A stretch of DNA of 5,926 nt, taken from contig MEQV01000070.1 of the NCBI GenBank assembly GCA_001770355.1, positions 1 through 5,926 of the forward strand, given 5' to 3'. Below, piece after piece: positions 4,943 through 5,926 of this stretch; position 1 is the stretch's first letter; the number at the start of each line of letters is the position of its first letter. Origin of the DNA: Betaproteobacteria bacterium RIFCSPLOWO2_02_FULL_62_17. GTDB lineage: Bacteria; Pseudomonadota; Gammaproteobacteria; Burkholderiales; SG8-39. A model generated the notes under the pieces. It worked only from the letters and a program-made list of their open reading frames with translations, ran no database searches and was not told the origin of the DNA. The position numbers and the translations under genes are program-made.

Positions 4943-5926
4943 TCAGCTTCGGAGCCTGGGCGCCCTGCGATAGCGCGTCGCCTGTTCGTACGCATAGGCA
5001 TATTTGATCAGGTTGGCATCGTCGTAGGGCCGCCCGAGGAAGCACAAGCCCGCGGGAAGATTCTGCGCCGTGAATCCCGCCGGCACCACGATGGTCGGCA
5101 CGAACACGAGATAAGTGTTGATATGCGGCGCGCCCTTCTGCTCGACGAACGGCGGATTGACGCCGTCGCGGATCAACGTCGGCGAATGTTCCACGGCCTT
5201 GTGCGCGATGGCGTCAAGTTGATGGTCCGCCATCACCTTGAGGTAACTGAACATCAACTTCTCGCGTGCCTTTAGAAACTCGTAGTGCTGCGCCGGGTCC
5301 GGAACACGCGTCCAGCGCAGATTGGCCGAACGCACTGTCTTCGCGAAATCGGGCGAGCGCAAGGCTTCGTCGCGCGTGCGGTAAATCGGGTTTTTGTTTC
5401 GCCCCATGTACACCTTGAAAGTTTCTTCGGAACCAAAAAAACTTCCCGGCCGCTTGGCAAGCAACTCCTTGAGGTTCGGGATGACCACAGGATCGACAAT
5501 GATCGCCCCCGCCGCCTTCAATTCCTCGACGGAACGATCCAGCACGCGGGTGATTTCCCGGTAATCGTCGCTGTCGGGTTCGGAGTAAACCCCCTGCGAT
5601 TCGCGTAGGATGCCGATGCGCTTCCCCTTGAGTCCGTCTTTGTCCAGCGATTGGGTGTAGCTCACCGGAATGTGCCCCACGCCCGCTGAGGTCACGGGGT
5701 CTTCCGCGTCATAGCCCACCATCGCATCCAGAAGGATCGCAAGATCGGTGACGGTACGCGTCAATGGCCCCAGCGAACCGGCAATACCCGGCCAGCCTTC
5801 GTAGACACCGGTGCGGCTGACCAGCCCCGCCGTCGGGCGCATGCCCGCGAGGCAATTCCATCCCGCAGGGCGTCGAATCGAGGCGAGGCCCTCCTGTCCC
5901 ACGGCCAGCGTGCCCACGTTGGCTGC
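4943..5926 (-). CDS. Amidase signature family hydrolase, C-terminal two thirds (partial)
   Basis: The frame is open to the right edge, where it reads AANVGTLAVGQEGLASIRRP; 327 residues are present. The segment VGQEGLASIRRPAGWNCLAG, then MRPTAGLVSRTGVYEGWPGI and GSLGPLTRTVTDLAILLDAM, is the amidase signature. The Ser of the S-I-R-R-P-A stretch (codon 5879-5881) aligns with the catalytic nucleophile. The C-terminus PTIVVPAGFTAQNLPAGLCF, then LGRPYDDANLIKYAYAYEQA, is also typical. Family members have about 450-550 residues, so roughly 150-200 are outside, including the catalytic Lys and second Ser. The enzyme would hydrolyse an amide to acid and amine; the substrate cannot be told. It lies upstream of the monooxygenase on the same strand, suggesting a shared catabolic pathway. 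The usual Gly-Gly before the nucleophile is Leu-Ala here. Confidence 0.93.
   Translation of the reverse strand, partial: AANVGTLAVGQEGLASIRRPAGWNCLAGMRPTAGLVSRTGVYEGWPGIAGSLGPLTRTVTDLAILLDAMVGYDAEDPVTSAGVGHIPVSYTQSLDKDGLKGKRIGILRESQGVYSEPDSDDYREITRVLDRSVEELKAAGAIIVDPVVIPNLKELLAKRPGSFFGSEETFKVYMGRNKNPIYRTRDEALRSPDFAKTVRSANLRWTRVPDPAQHYEFLKAREKLMFSYLKVMADHQLDAIAHKAVEHSPTLIRDGVNPPFVEQKGAPHINTYLVFVPTIVVPAGFTAQNLPAGLCFLGRPYDDANLIKYAYAYEQATRYRRAPRLRS

Noticed and set aside
4332..5045. 237-codon minus-strand reading overlapping both the amidase and monooxygenase
   Set aside because: Its Arg/Ala/Pro-rich composition is typical of a shifted frame, and both true genes in the other frames have strong family matches.

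Overview
The window looks like accessory DNA from a proteobacterium, most likely a betaproteobacterium. The reasons are a Bug/TctC-type periplasmic binding-protein start (this family is greatly expanded in Burkholderiales), GC-rich coding DNA, and a UPF0175/DUF3368 toxin-antitoxin pair. This assignment is inferred from gene content only.

Layout. (a) 1-177, minus strand: the start of a Bug/TctC solute-binding protein, with a perfect 67-bp tandem duplication that shifts its frame. (b) 348-883, minus: a two-gene toxin-antitoxin operon with an apparently intact UPF0175 antitoxin. It overlaps by four bases a DUF3368/PIN toxin that has lost about 55-60 central residues. (c) about 1027-1558, minus: wreckage of a group II intron. 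The maturase C-terminus survives, carries an in-frame TGA, and abuts RNA-like sequence with the reverse-transcriptase part missing. (d) 1596-1635, plus: a 3' fragment resembling tRNA-Asn, the usual scar of a tRNA-targeting integrative element. (e) 1636-3540: an AT-rich leader and a 517-residue Fic protein. It combines a probable N-terminal winged-helix/AbiEi-like region, a class II self-inhibition motif and a complete Fic catalytic motif. Immediately upstream lie three clear tandem 23-bp iteron-like repeats, a possible weaker fourth, and ATAACA/TGTTAT inverted boxes. (f) 3554-5926, minus and convergent with fic: an operon of an amidase-signature enzyme (N-terminus outside the window) followed 27 bp later by an NtaA/SnaA/DszA-type flavin-dependent monooxygenase.

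Reading. The left 1.6 kb is a decaying accessory zone, where nearly every element is duplicated, deleted or truncated. The middle is a putative imported Fic module next to a tRNA scar. The right part is an ordinary catabolic operon, probably acting on an amide- or heteroatom-containing organic substrate. The most interesting candidate is the Fic protein with its own DNA-binding-like domain and a 23-bp repeat array against its start codon. Together they suggest a single-gene, self-inhibited and self-regulated AMP-transferase module. The autoregulation is a hypothesis; the repeats and motifs are directly visible.
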